The notes under the pieces were generated by a model. That model ran no database searches, was not told the DNA's origin, and saw only the letters and a list, made by a program, of their open reading frames with translations. A DNA stretch of 64,000 nucleotides, taken from Anaerolineaceae bacterium. GTDB lineage: Bacteria > Chloroflexota > Anaerolineae > Anaerolineales > UBA11657. This document shows positions 29,044 through 40,427 of this stretch, piece by piece. Location: NCBI GenBank assembly GCA_003569365.1, contig BGOS01000020.1:1-64000 (forward strand), in the 5' to 3' direction. How positions within the stretch are numbered: position 1 is the stretch's first letter; every line of letters begins with the position of its first letter. The translations under genes were made by a program, and so were the position numbers.

Positions 29044-29898
29044 TTACTTGATCGTCTGCAGATATGCAATCACATCCGCCAGATCCTGCGCTGCCATTTG
29101 CTCGCCGTAAATCTTGGGCATGATGTTGGCCACATAAGGCGGCACTACATAGACATTGGTCTGCAAAATGGATTCGCGCAGATATTCCTCGGCGCTGGTG
29201 GCGTTGCCGGTATAGTCCGCCGCCGTGAAGCGTGTGGCAGCGCGCTCCGCAATGGATACGCCGCCGGAGTAGTATTTGGCGGGCCAGCCAGGGCCGGGCG
29301 CAACGTTCATGTCCGGGTTCATGTGGCACGCCACGCAGCCGTAGGTCTGCGTCAGTTTTTCGCCGTGCGCTACATCGCCTTTGGGCAGCACCGGGTCCTT
29401 CAGGTCCAAGCCCACGGCCACAAAGTCAGATGGTTTTTCTGCCACAACCTCGAGCAGCGCGGTCTCTTCCCAGTTCATCACAAAGTCCACAATGTTGTTC
29501 ACCTGGTCGGGGCGCAGCGGGCCGCCAAATTCCCGGCTCCAAGTGGGCATGCGCTGCGGATAGTCTGCAAACGCAGCTGATGCACGCGGCCGGCCGCCGG
29601 CAATTGCACCGTGCACATAGTCGTGCGTGGTGCCACTCCAGCCAATCTCCTTGAAGCGCGTGCCGTTGTACAGGTCCGCTGCGTTGATCGCAGGCGCACG
29701 CCCCGCAATTCCCTTGCCATCAGGACCGTGGCAGGTGGCGCAATTGTTTGCATACAACGCCGCCCCGGCTTCCACCGACCGGCCATGGTAGCCGCTTTCA
29801 AATTGCGCCATGCGCGCCGGCTCATCGATTGCAGTAAAACTCACGATCATCAGGGTTGCCACCATGAAGACCGTGCCCAGCGCCACTCGTGTAATCAT
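29044..29898 (-). CDS. Di-heme cytochrome c of a bc-type complex
   Basis: Two CxxCH motifs (CATCH, CVACH); TM N-terminus; next to cytochrome b. Confidence 0.85.
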   Translation of the reverse strand: MITRVALGTVFMVATLMIVSFTAIDEPARMAQFESGYHGRSVEAGAALYANNCATCHGPDGKGIAGRAPAINAADLYNGTRFKEIGWSGTTHDYVHGAIAGGRPRASAAFADYPQRMPTWSREFGGPLRPDQVNNIVDFVMNWEETALLEVVAEKPSDFVAVGLDLKDPVLPKGDVAHGEKLTQTYGCVACHMNPDMNVAPGPGWPAKYYSGGVSIAERAATRFTAADYTGNATSAEEYLRESILQTNVYVVPPYVANIMPKIYGEQMAAQDLADVIAYLQTIK

Positions 29899-29911
29899 GC
29901 CTGTCTCCCGC

Positions 29912-31483
29912 CTAATGCTCGTAAGCAGAGTCGCGATGCAGGTAGACCGTGAGTGGTTCGCTGGCGTGCGCGCCGTTGTTCTCCCACTCTACTTGCATGG
30001 TGACCTGCTTCAGGCCCGCTTGAATTTCGGTGATGGACATCTTGCCCTTTGCATTCACCAGCTGGTCGGCATAGCGCTCAATTTCCTGGTTGTAAAGCTG
30101 CAACACAGCTTGTAACCCCTGGCTGGGCGCATTGTTCCAACCGGATGCCACCCACTCACCTACCGGCAGTTCGTCATACGCCGTTCCGCGCAGCAGGCCA
30201 GGGTGCGTCTGTGGTGCCAGAGTTGTTAGTACTTCCTGGTCCGGAGATGAGGACACGCCATAGTACGGCGTTCCCATAAACGTCAGCACGGACATGATCA
30301 CAATCGTCAGCGCCGCAATCGAGAGGCCGATGCGCCGGTCGGCATAGCGCCGGCTTGGTCCCACTTCCAGATATGGCATTACAAACAGCAGCCCGCTGAG
30401 GATGCCCGGCAAAATCACGCCAAAGAAAACTTTGTCGCCCAGCTTAAGCATGCCCTGCAACCACAGAAAGTACCAAGGCGCCGTGGTGTGCAAAGGCGTA
30501 ATCTGCGAATCTGCGTGCGGCTCCAGCGGGGCATGCCAGCCGCCCCACGTCACCATGAATACCATCAGCGCCAGCCAGCCCACGGTCCAGAAGAGCTCGC
30601 GCGTCATCACATCCGGCAAAAAGTACAGGCGGCGCTCCATCGGCACCTTGCGCGCCGTGTCTTCGCCCACCTTCTCCGCACCCGGCGGCAGCGAGTGGCC
30701 GTGGATGATGACCTTGTAGTAATGCACGCCAACAAAAATGAATGCAATCAATGGCAGTGCAAAAACATGCAACAGGTAAAAGCGCAGCAAGCCGTTTGCG
30801 CCAATGTCTGCACCGCCCCGCACCAGCAGGTTCACCTCACGGCCCACCACCGGGGTGGCTTCGGCCATGGAGGCGCCAATGGTTACGGCCCACAAGGCAA
30901 GCTGATCCCACGGCAGCAAGTAGCCGGAGAAGGAAAGAAACAAGGTAAGCAACAGCAGCACGCCACCGGTAAACCAGGTGAACTGGCGCGGCTTCTTGTA
31001 GCTGCCAGTTACAAATGTGCGCAGCATGTGGAGAAGAACCAGCATCACCATCAACTCCGCCCCGAGCCGGTGCAGATCGCGCATGAACAGGCCAAACGGC
31101 ACATTGCTCAGCAGGCTGAGCATGTTGGTGTAGGCAATGTCCGGTGAAGGCGTGTACCACAACATCAGGAACAGCCCGGTGATGGTTTCAAACACCAGCA
31201 TGTAAGTCGTCAACCAGCCCAGCCGGAAGGTTGGGTAGAGCGACATCACCTGCTCGTGAAAGAAGGTGGGGCGCATGTGCATCCAAAACCCGTCTGCGTG
31301 CGGCTTGACGCGCGGGTTGGGGCGCCTGGGCGCCTCGCCGCGCAAGATGGAGCGAATCTCGCCGATGTTGATGCCGGCAGTAATGCGCTCAACCGTCTGG
31401 TCTACCGTGGCTACCAGCGCACTGCGCCAGCCCTTGGTTTTGATGTCATCGAGAATGGGGACGTGAAGCTTGAACAAGGCCAT
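29912..31483 (-). CDS. Cytochrome b (bc1/b6f-type)
   Basis: HRLGAELMVMLVLLHMLRTFVTGSYKKPRQFTWFTGG...SGYLLPWDQLALWAVTIG; PWYFLWLQGML. Confidence 0.93.
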   Translation of the reverse strand: MALFKLHVPILDDIKTKGWRSALVATVDQTVERITAGINIGEIRSILRGEAPRRPNPRVKPHADGFWMHMRPTFFHEQVMSLYPTFRLGWLTTYMLVFETITGLFLMLWYTPSPDIAYTNMLSLLSNVPFGLFMRDLHRLGAELMVMLVLLHMLRTFVTGSYKKPRQFTWFTGGVLLLLTLFLSFSGYLLPWDQLALWAVTIGASMAEATPVVGREVNLLVRGGADIGANGLLRFYLLHVFALPLIAFIFVGVHYYKVIIHGHSLPPGAEKVGEDTARKVPMERRLYFLPDVMTRELFWTVGWLALMVFMVTWGGWHAPLEPHADSQITPLHTTAPWYFLWLQGMLKLGDKVFFGVILPGILSGLLFVMPYLEVGPSRRYADRRIGLSIAALTIVIMSVLTFMGTPYYGVSSSPDQEVLTTLAPQTHPGLLRGTAYDELPVGEWVASGWNNAPSQGLQAVLQLYNQEIERYADQLVNAKGKMSITEIQAGLKQVTMQVEWENNGAHASEPLTVYLHRDSAYEH

Positions 31484-31519
31484 GGTGATTGTTAATTCCT
31501 TTGCAGGTTACAAAATATT

Positions 31520-32155
31520 TTATAAACCGCCGCCGGGCTGCGTGTTGCTTGCGCCCTGTACCCGGAAGGCAGTGTTGATGCGCAGCGCCACAGCCCCTTT
31601 CGGTACTTCCAGTGCGGCGTTCTCGTCCACGCCAGCCGCGCCGGTGGGCGCCGATGACGCGAGCACTTTGCCGTCCGCATCCACAAACTCGATCGGGAAG
31701 GTGTCCAAGTTGCGGCGCGCCGGGCCATCCACGCGCGAACCGCTCGTCAGATATTTGGAACCATGGCATGGGCATTCAAAGCGGTCATTTGCAGGCGCCC
31801 ATTTGTAAAGGCAGCCCAGATGCACACAAATCTTGTAGAGCGCCTTTACGCCCGTCTGCACCGGATAGTCCACTGGCTGGCGCGGGTCACCCACGCGCCC
31901 GCCACCCAAGTTCACCAGCCACACGCGGGCGTCCGGCAGGTCTTTGGGTCCAGAGTCTACAGCCGGAATATCGGTAACGGGCACGGTAATGATGCCGCCA
32001 AACTCGCCTTCTTTGAAGCGCGGGAAAGCGAACCACAGAATTGCCCCGCCCATTTGCGCCATGAACAGCGTCATGGATGCGCCCCAAATGTAATACAAGA
32101 ACTCGCGGCGTGAGAGCGGCGCAACTACCGGAGCCTGAAGTGCCTGAGCGGTCAT
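31520..32155 (-). CDS. Rieske iron-sulfur protein
   Basis: CVHLGCLYKW and CPCHGSKY cluster-binding motifs; N-terminal TM anchor. Confidence 0.95.
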   Translation of the reverse strand: MTAQALQAPVVAPLSRREFLYYIWGASMTLFMAQMGGAILWFAFPRFKEGEFGGIITVPVTDIPAVDSGPKDLPDARVWLVNLGGGRVGDPRQPVDYPVQTGVKALYKICVHLGCLYKWAPANDRFECPCHGSKYLTSGSRVDGPARRNLDTFPIEFVDADGKVLASSAPTGAAGVDENAALEVPKGAVALRINTAFRVQGASNTQPGGGL

Positions 32156-32187
32156 ATATTCTGTATTCTCCGCGATTTGATTAGTGA

Positions 32188-32216
32188 ACTATAGCACAAA
32201 TGGTATCTCGTGTCAC
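32188..32216 (-). promoter_or_regulatory. Sigma70-like promoter upstream of the Rieske-cyt b-cyt c genes
   Basis: Minus strand GTGACA, 17-nt spacer, TATAGT. Confidence 0.55.
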
Positions 32217-32455
32217 ATTTTTAACAGTATGCTGTACATATTTTATGGCAAAAGCCGGCGCTTAATCCCGCACCAAGCCTGCCTGCCCATTCTTTGCTCC
32301 CAGTCGCTTCATATTAATGCAATTCCGCACGCACAGTGATTTTCCGATTGCCTCCGAGGCCTGTCCTGAGGACGCCTGCCTCAAGATTTGGCGGCGGATC
32401 GCCAAGCGTTTGCGGGTTGCCGGATATCCGTGCAGTGGGTTGGCGCGCCGCCCGT

Positions 32456-34273
<1,818 letters not shown>

Positions 34274-34612
34274 TTAAACCGCCGCCAGCACCGCTTCTAT
34301 CTTTTGTTCGTACACCTTGGCCGGGCCGGCGCCCACTATTTTATCCACCACCTGTCCGCCCTTAAAAAACAACAGCGCGGGAATGCCCTGAATGCCGTAC
34401 TGCCCGGCATACTGCTGGTTCTCGTCAACATTCACCTTGGCCACAACTATTTTGCCATCGTACTTGGTGGCCAGCGCATCAAGGATCGGGGCAATTTGCC
34501 GGCAGGGCCCGCACCACGGCGCCCAAAAATCCACAAGCACCGGCACTGTGGACTTCAATACCGCCTTGTCAAACGCCGCATCGGTCAAATGAACTACTTC
34601 TGAAGTGGACAT
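34274..34612 (-). CDS. trxA: Thioredoxin
   Basis: VLVDFWAPWCGPCRQIAPILDALA; GIQGIPALLFFKGGQVVDKIVGA. Confidence 0.95.
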   Translation of the reverse strand: MSTSEVVHLTDAAFDKAVLKSTVPVLVDFWAPWCGPCRQIAPILDALATKYDGKIVVAKVNVDENQQYAGQYGIQGIPALLFFKGGQVVDKIVGAGPAKVYEQKIEAVLAAV

Positions 34613-34654
34613 GTATCCTCCGTGTTTCCCGAATTGTATCGCAGACGGTGCGCG

Positions 34655-34951
34655 TTATTGGCGTGCCGCGCCGATGGCGGCAGCCAGCAACAAACCCACA
34701 CCCAGCGGCAATACAAGTGCAACGAGCGTGTTGAGGAGGCGGTTGTCCCGGCGGGTAAAGATGCGCCCCAGCACATGCAGCTCGCTGACCGAGCCGGCCA
34801 GTGCACCGATGGCCACGCCCCACATAATGGCGCCCGGCCAGCCGCCAAGCAGCGCACGCACAGGCGGCCAAAAATTGGCTGTCATCAGCGCACCCACCAG
34901 CGCCACAATTATGCCGCTGGCCTGGTTCAGTCGCAGTTGGTGCCGGTCCAT
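34655..34951 (-). CDS. Small integral membrane protein (possibly DUF4395-like)
   Basis: MDRHQLRLNQASGIIVALVGALMTANFWPPVRALLG; several hydrophobic helices. Confidence 0.5.
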   Translation of the reverse strand: MDRHQLRLNQASGIIVALVGALMTANFWPPVRALLGGWPGAIMWGVAIGALAGSVSELHVLGRIFTRRDNRLLNTLVALVLPLGVGLLLAAAIGAARQ

Positions 34952-34954
34952 CGA

Positions 34955-35287
34955 TTAGAACTTGAAAAAGTTTTGCATCTTCAGCGCCAGCGACATGTCG
35001 CCTTTGACCTTAATTTTTCCGCCCATGAATAGCGCCATTGCATTCGCCTCGCCGTTCACCACTTTTAACCAGTCTGCCGCAGACAGTTCCATGGTCATGT
35101 TGGGGCTGGGGTGGCTGCCGCTTTGCACCTGCAGCGCGCCATCCGCTATCAGCAGCTGCCATTGCCCGCCCTGCTCGCCCGCCAAATCCATCTGGATCAC
35201 GGCGTTGATTGAGCCGGCTTTCTCCGCCACAAAATGCGCCGGCATCCGCTCAAAAATCTGCTTCACGTTTTCTACAAGTGGTGGCAT
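34955..35287 (-). CDS. SCP2 sterol-binding domain protein
   Basis: MQDL-type SCP2 fold pattern: NAVIQMDLAGEQGGQWQLLIADGALQVQSGSHPSPNMTMELSAADWLKVVNGEANAMALFMGGKIKVKGD. Confidence 0.85.
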   Translation of the reverse strand: MPPLVENVKQIFERMPAHFVAEKAGSINAVIQMDLAGEQGGQWQLLIADGALQVQSGSHPSPNMTMELSAADWLKVVNGEANAMALFMGGKIKVKGDMSLALKMQNFFKF

Positions 35288-35340
35288 GGCAAGGTTTCTC
35301 CGTGGCCTGAGTTGCATGGAGTATATGGCTGCGGCCGGCA

Positions 35341-36828
35341 GTGCGTCAAATAATTGGGCCGCATGCTATACTTTTTTTCGGCCGATTCGAAGTGAGCGCG
35401 CGCGCCAACTCCACACTCTTCGAGTGGCTCACAATCCTGTGCATGCTGGTTGCCATCGGCGCGCTGCTGCTGGAATTGGTGGGCTTTCAGGGTGCGCGCA
35501 GCGCGCTGGCGCCGGGCACCATCATGGCCGGGCTGCCCGTGGGCAACTTGGCGCCGGAGCAGGCAGCAGCGCTTTTGCGCACCGCCTATGGTGCGCCGGT
35601 GGAGCTGCACTACATTGACCAAACGCTGCTGTTAGACCCCGCCCAAATCAGCCTGCGCCTCGACACCGACTCGATGCTGGCACAGGCCGAAACGTACCGC
35701 ACCGGCGCCAACTTCTGGTCTGCGTTTTGGGATGATCTTTGGCAGCGGCCGGTGAGCGGCTTCAATGTGCCGCTGGCACTGGACTACTCGCCGGCGCAGC
35801 TGCGCACAATGCTGCTGGACACAGCTGCGCGCTACGATCTGGCGCCCGCCGCCCCTGTCGCAGACATCGGCACCTTCAATATCAGCGAAGGGCGGCCCGG
35901 TTATGCGCTTGATGTTGAGTCTTCCATGACGGTGATTGACATGGCACTGCGCGTGCCGGATAACCGCCGTGCCGCGCTCACGATTGCGCCCGTATCACAG
36001 GCTGCGCCCACCATGCAAACGCTGGGCACGCTGGCCCAGGACTATGTGCGCCAAGCCGGCTTTGACGGCCTGCTCAGCCTGGTGGTGGTGGACTTAAAGA
36101 CCGGCAACGAGTTGAGCCTGAATCCCGATGTAGCCTATGCCGGCATGAGTATCATGAAAGTGCCAATACTTATCGACACGTACCGGCGGCTGGACACTGA
36201 CCCGGTGCTGGACGAAATAAACGTGATTGAGGGCACAATCGTCAAGTCATCCAATGTGCATGCCAATATTTTGTTGATGGAGCTGGGCGAAGGCGAGATG
36301 CAGCGCGGTGCCGAAAATCTCACAAGCCACTTGCGCCAGCTGGGCTTGCAAAACACTTTTATGGCCGGCTACTTTGACCAGCGGGATCCGCCGCCAAAAC
36401 TTAACACGCCCGCCAATCAGCGCACAGACTTCAATACCTATCCTGATCCATACATGCAAACAACGCCGGCGGACATGGCGGTATTGATGACTGGCTTGTA
36501 CCAGTGCGCCAGCAGCGGCGGCGGCCTTTTGCCGCTGGTGTTTCCCGGCCAGATTACGCAGGCGGAGTGCGCAGCGATTGTGGACCTGCTGAAGCGCAAT
36601 GACATTGCCACGCTGATAGAAGCCGGCGTGCCGGAGGGCAGCGTGGTGGCGCACAAACACGGTTTTAGCGAGGGCGACACCATCGGCGATGCCGGCATTG
36701 TGTTCTCGCCCGCCGGCGATTATGTGCTGGTGGTTTACCTGTGGCGCGAGGGCTATCTGGAGTGGCAGCGCACAGCGCCGCTGGTGGCCAACATCTCACG
36801 CATGGTGTACACCTTCTTCAATCATTAA
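35341..36828 (+). CDS. Membrane-anchored serine hydrolase (class A beta-lactamase-like) with VanW/YoaR-type N-terminal domain
   Basis: GTIMAGLPVGNLAPEQAAALLRTAYGAPVELHYIDQTLLLDPAQISLRLD; LVVVDLKTGNELSLNPDVAYAGMSIMKVPILIDTYRRLD; SSNVHANILLMELG. Confidence 0.75.
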   Translation: MRQIIGPHAILFFGRFEVSARANSTLFEWLTILCMLVAIGALLLELVGFQGARSALAPGTIMAGLPVGNLAPEQAAALLRTAYGAPVELHYIDQTLLLDPAQISLRLDTDSMLAQAETYRTGANFWSAFWDDLWQRPVSGFNVPLALDYSPAQLRTMLLDTAARYDLAPAAPVADIGTFNISEGRPGYALDVESSMTVIDMALRVPDNRRAALTIAPVSQAAPTMQTLGTLAQDYVRQAGFDGLLSLVVVDLKTGNELSLNPDVAYAGMSIMKVPILIDTYRRLDTDPVLDEINVIEGTIVKSSNVHANILLMELGEGEMQRGAENLTSHLRQLGLQNTFMAGYFDQRDPPPKLNTPANQRTDFNTYPDPYMQTTPADMAVLMTGLYQCASSGGGLLPLVFPGQITQAECAAIVDLLKRNDIATLIEAGVPEGSVVAHKHGFSEGDTIGDAGIVFSPAGDYVLVVYLWREGYLEWQRTAPLVANISRMVYTFFNH

Positions 36829-38243
36829 TTATCCAGCTTGGCGGCGGCGGGCAGGCTGCGTGGATCCTGCACCCACCAGTGCAGCGCCAGCAGCGCCAGC
36901 AGGTTGAAGGCCGCGCCAACCGCAAACACAACGCCGTAGCCCAGCGCGGCCAAGCCCGCACCCAGCAGCGGCGCCGCGGCTGCAGCCACGCCCACGGTTG
37001 TGTTCCACAAACCAATGTAAGTGCTGCGCTCTGCGGCATCGCCGAGCTCCAGCACCACCAAAGTTCCAGAAACCACCATTGCGCCAATGCCGTAACCCAG
37101 TAGCGCAAACGTAACGTAACTCCACATCAAGCCCGGCGCCCACACGGCAAGGCTGTAAGCCAGCACACCGGCGAGTGCTGCCGTTTCCAAGGAAAATTTA
37201 TGGCCGTAATGGTCTGCCAGCCAGCCGGAAGCCAAATTGGAAACAGCAGTGCCCGCCAGCATCAGTGCAGTGTAAATGCCCGCCGTGCTGTCCGACACAT
37301 TCAGGCGCTGCACCATTGCCACCAGCACAAAGCCCAGGCCCAAGTCGCCAAATGCCAGCAGCATGCGCGCCAGCAGGAAGCGCCGAAAGTTGTGCTCCGT
37401 GCGCAGAATGCGCGGCAGCGCCGCCCAGAACTCAGAGTGCGTGCGGCGCACCGGCGCAGCTGCCGGCAGCGGCTCGCGCGTTAGCGCCAGTATAAAAATA
37501 CAAAAAGCATTGCAGCCGGCAGCGATGCAAAAAATGTAAAAGAAGTTGAGGGGAAAGGCAAAGCGCACCAGAATCCAAGTGCACAGCCCGGCGCCCAGCA
37601 AACCGGTGCCGGTGCCCGCAAAAGACGTGAAGCCCAAAAAGAAGCCGCGCCGGTCCACTGGAAAGCAGCGCTCCACCAGTTCCTGCCAGGCGGGGGCAAT
37701 CACGCCCGCACCCACATGATGCCAGGCCAGCGCCAGCATGAAAAGAACAAGCGCCAAGCGCGGTGCGCGCAGCGCAAGAAGTGGCGCCGCCGCCATCAAC
37801 ACCAGCGGCAGGCGCTCGGAAAACAAGCCCAACCACACCACCAGCGGCTTCTTGTGCGGCAGGCGCTGCGTTAAGTTTGCCATGAAGAGCTGCGGCAGGA
37901 ACCACGCGCTTTGCGTAATGACGGCTGCCAGCCCCAAAACCAGCGGCGCAGTAGTGAGCTTGCTGATGAAGAGCGGCACCAGAGTGCTGGCGCTCATAAA
38001 GCTGCGCCCCAGGAAGAACAGCGCGCCATCGGCTGCGTTCACAGTGAAGTTCCATTTATAGTTGCGCTCAACTTCGGCTGCCACTTCGTGCGCCGGGCGC
38101 ACCGGCACCACCGCATCCACTTGCAGCAAGTGGCGCAGCAGCGGGTTGGCGCGCATTTGGGACCAGGCGCTGCGCAGCATCTTACGCAGCCGCCACTGCG
38201 CCATTGCGCGCACTAAGATGCACCAGCAGCACACCAGACACAA
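36825..38243 (-). CDS. MFS transporter
   Basis: 12-TM-like hydrophobic profile; MLAGTAVSNLASGWLADHYGHKFSLETAAL. Confidence 0.8.
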   Translation of the reverse strand: MCLVCCWCILVRAMAQWRLRKMLRSAWSQMRANPLLRHLLQVDAVVPVRPAHEVAAEVERNYKWNFTVNAADGALFFLGRSFMSASTLVPLFISKLTTAPLVLGLAAVITQSAWFLPQLFMANLTQRLPHKKPLVVWLGLFSERLPLVLMAAAPLLALRAPRLALVLFMLALAWHHVGAGVIAPAWQELVERCFPVDRRGFFLGFTSFAGTGTGLLGAGLCTWILVRFAFPLNFFYIFCIAAGCNAFCIFILALTREPLPAAAPVRRTHSEFWAALPRILRTEHNFRRFLLARMLLAFGDLGLGFVLVAMVQRLNVSDSTAGIYTALMLAGTAVSNLASGWLADHYGHKFSLETAALAGVLAYSLAVWAPGLMWSYVTFALLGYGIGAMVVSGTLVVLELGDAAERSTYIGLWNTTVGVAAAAAPLLGAGLAALGYGVVFAVGAAFNLLALLALHWWVQDPRSLPAAAKLDN

Positions 38244-39060
38244 TCAGTGCGCCGCCCGCCACCTGCCACACAGTAAAGCGCTCATCCAGCAGCCATGCAG
38301 CCTGCAACGCACTCAAGATGGGTTGTACCAGCAGCGTGGTGGCTACCAGTGTGGCCGGCAGGCGCCCCTGCGCAGCGTTAATTAACAAGTAGCCGCCCAC
38401 TTGCACCACAACGCCCATCAACAAAAAATAATAATACGTAGCGGGTGAGTACCCCGCTAGCGGCAAGCCAAAGCCCAGATTTACAAACAGCAAAACGATG
38501 GTGCTGGCAGAAACAGAAAGCCAGAAGAATGAGAGGGTGTCCTGCTTTTGGCGCCCCTTTTGCGTGATGAGTTGATAGCCGGCGTAGAACAAGCCGGCTC
38601 CCAACCCCAGCACGGCGCCCCAGTTCAGGCGGGCGTTGAGCAGCACATCCGGCCCCAAAATGGAAAGCGTGCCGGCAAAGGCCAGCACCAAACCCGCCCA
38701 AAACAGCGCTGGTGGCTGCTCCCGAAAAAATACCACCGCGCCCAGGCCCACCCAAATGGGCGCGGTGTTGGCCAGTAGTGTGGGGCTGGCCACACCCGCC
38801 AGCATCACACCCGTGGACCACAGCGCCATGTCGCCGGCAAAAAACACGCCGGCCAGCGCTGCCACCGCCAGCTGGCGGCGCGTGGGCCAGCCCAGCGCGC
38901 GCACGCGCAGCCCGAACGGGCCGGCCATCAGCAGCATGCCAATCAGCAAGCGGTAAAAGCTGCTTACCGGACCGGGCGCCGCAGCCAAAACCATCAGCAC
39001 TGCGGACCAGCTCATTAAGAACAGCCCGACACCCAGCATCAGATACGCAGTTAGTTTCAT
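38182..39060 (-). CDS. EamA/DMT-family permease
   Basis: MSWSAVLMVLAAAPGPVSSFYRLLIGMLLMAGPF...ALWSTGVMLAGVASPTLLANTAPIWVGLGAVVFFREQP. Confidence 0.85.
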   Translation of the reverse strand: MKLTAYLMLGVGLFLMSWSAVLMVLAAAPGPVSSFYRLLIGMLLMAGPFGLRVRALGWPTRRQLAVAALAGVFFAGDMALWSTGVMLAGVASPTLLANTAPIWVGLGAVVFFREQPPALFWAGLVLAFAGTLSILGPDVLLNARLNWGAVLGLGAGLFYAGYQLITQKGRQKQDTLSFFWLSVSASTIVLLFVNLGFGLPLAGYSPATYYYFLLMGVVVQVGGYLLINAAQGRLPATLVATTLLVQPILSALQAAWLLDERFTVWQVAGGALIVSGVLLVHLSARNGAVAAA

Positions 39061-39203
39061 GTGAGCGAAGGAAGGCAGCGCAATGGGCTGCCAAGTGAAG
39101 CAGCGCCAGCAATTTTTATGCGCGGCAGTTTGAATGCCGCCTGTGCTGCCAGATTATAACGGCTGGACTTTGACCAGCGCTTCACCTATGCGCGCGGGCG
39201 CTG

Positions 39204-40286
39204 TTATTTGCGCTGCGTTTTGCGGCGCTGCTCGCGCGCCAACAGTGCTTGCTTGCGCGCCACGCCCCAACGGTAGCCGGCAAGCGCACCGCCGGCCCGC
39301 ACCACGCGATGGCACGGCACCAGCAGCGCCACCGGGTTTGCAGCGCACGCCTGTGCCACGGCGCGCACTGCGCGCGGCCGCCCGATGCCCACTGCCACCT
39401 GCTGGTAAGTGCGCGTCTCGCCGCTGGGAATGGTTTGCAGTGCCCGCCACACTTGCGCCTGAAACACGCTGGCGCGCACATCCAGCGGCAGCGCAGCCAC
39501 CGGGCCGCGCCCCGTCAGGTCCCGCAAGATGGCAGCCACCCAGTGCCGCAAGCGCACATCACCGGGCAGCAAGTGCGCTTGCGGAAATTCCGCCCGCATG
39601 CGGCGCAACAGAGCGCTGCGGCTGGCGCCCAACTCCACCGCGCACACACCGCGCTCCGTGGCAGCCACCAGCACATATCCCAGATAGCAGCGCGCCACAT
39701 GCTGCCAGATGCGTTGGCCAGCTGCACCGCGCGCGTAGCTGCGCGGCGTAAGCCCGAAGCTTGCAGAGTACAGCCGGCTGCTGGAGCTGAACCCCGCAGC
39801 GTGCATGGCGGTTGTGATCCGCGCGCCGCCGCGCACTGCTCCCTTGAACTGGTTGAGGCGCGCAGCCGCCTGGTATTGCTGCGGTGTAAGGCCGGCCACC
39901 TGCCGGAACATTTTTGCAAGCTGGCGCGCCGGTAGATTAAAAACCAATGCAAGGTAACCCAGTGTCAGGCGCTCCATAATGTGGGCGTCAATATACTGGC
40001 ACATCTCCAGCACGCGCTCGGCAGCCACTGCATCCTCACCGGAACGCTGCGGATGGCAGCGCAGGCAGGCGCGGTAACCCGCGCGCTCGGCACTGGCCGG
40101 CAGTGCAAAAAACTGCGCCTGCTTGCGCTGCGGTTTGCGCGCCGCACAAGACGGCCGGCAGTAGATGCCGGTGGAGCGCACGCCATAAACAAACACGCCG
40201 TCGAACCAGCGATTGCGGCGCAGCACCGCCTGCCAGCAGCGCGCCGCGCTCAGCGCCGGCGCGGAGTTTCCGGTTGCGGTCTTCAT
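39204..40286 (-). CDS. ada: Ada-like bifunctional regulator / O6-methylguanine-DNA methyltransferase; ORF opens at 40412
   Basis: RWFDGVFVYGVRSTGIYCRPSCAARKP (Ada zinc domain), AraC-type HTH, LVPCHRVVRAGGALAGYRWGVARKQALLARE. Confidence 0.9.
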   Translation of the reverse strand: MKTATGNSAPALSAARCWQAVLRRNRWFDGVFVYGVRSTGIYCRPSCAARKPQRKQAQFFALPASAERAGYRACLRCHPQRSGEDAVAAERVLEMCQYIDAHIMERLTLGYLALVFNLPARQLAKMFRQVAGLTPQQYQAAARLNQFKGAVRGGARITTAMHAAGFSSSSRLYSASFGLTPRSYARGAAGQRIWQHVARCYLGYVLVAATERGVCAVELGASRSALLRRMRAEFPQAHLLPGDVRLRHWVAAILRDLTGRGPVAALPLDVRASVFQAQVWRALQTIPSGETRTYQQVAVGIGRPRAVRAVAQACAANPVALLVPCHRVVRAGGALAGYRWGVARKQALLAREQRRKTQRK

Positions 40287-40427
40287 CCAACGCGATGGTA
40301 ACCGTGAACGCCGCGCGCGTCTATCCGTTTTGAACGCGCAAACTTTTGCGCCTGCGCTGCGGCGCACGCGTATAATCATTGTTGCCGGTTGCGCCTCAAG
40401 TTTGCGCGCCACCGCATCATTTTCTCC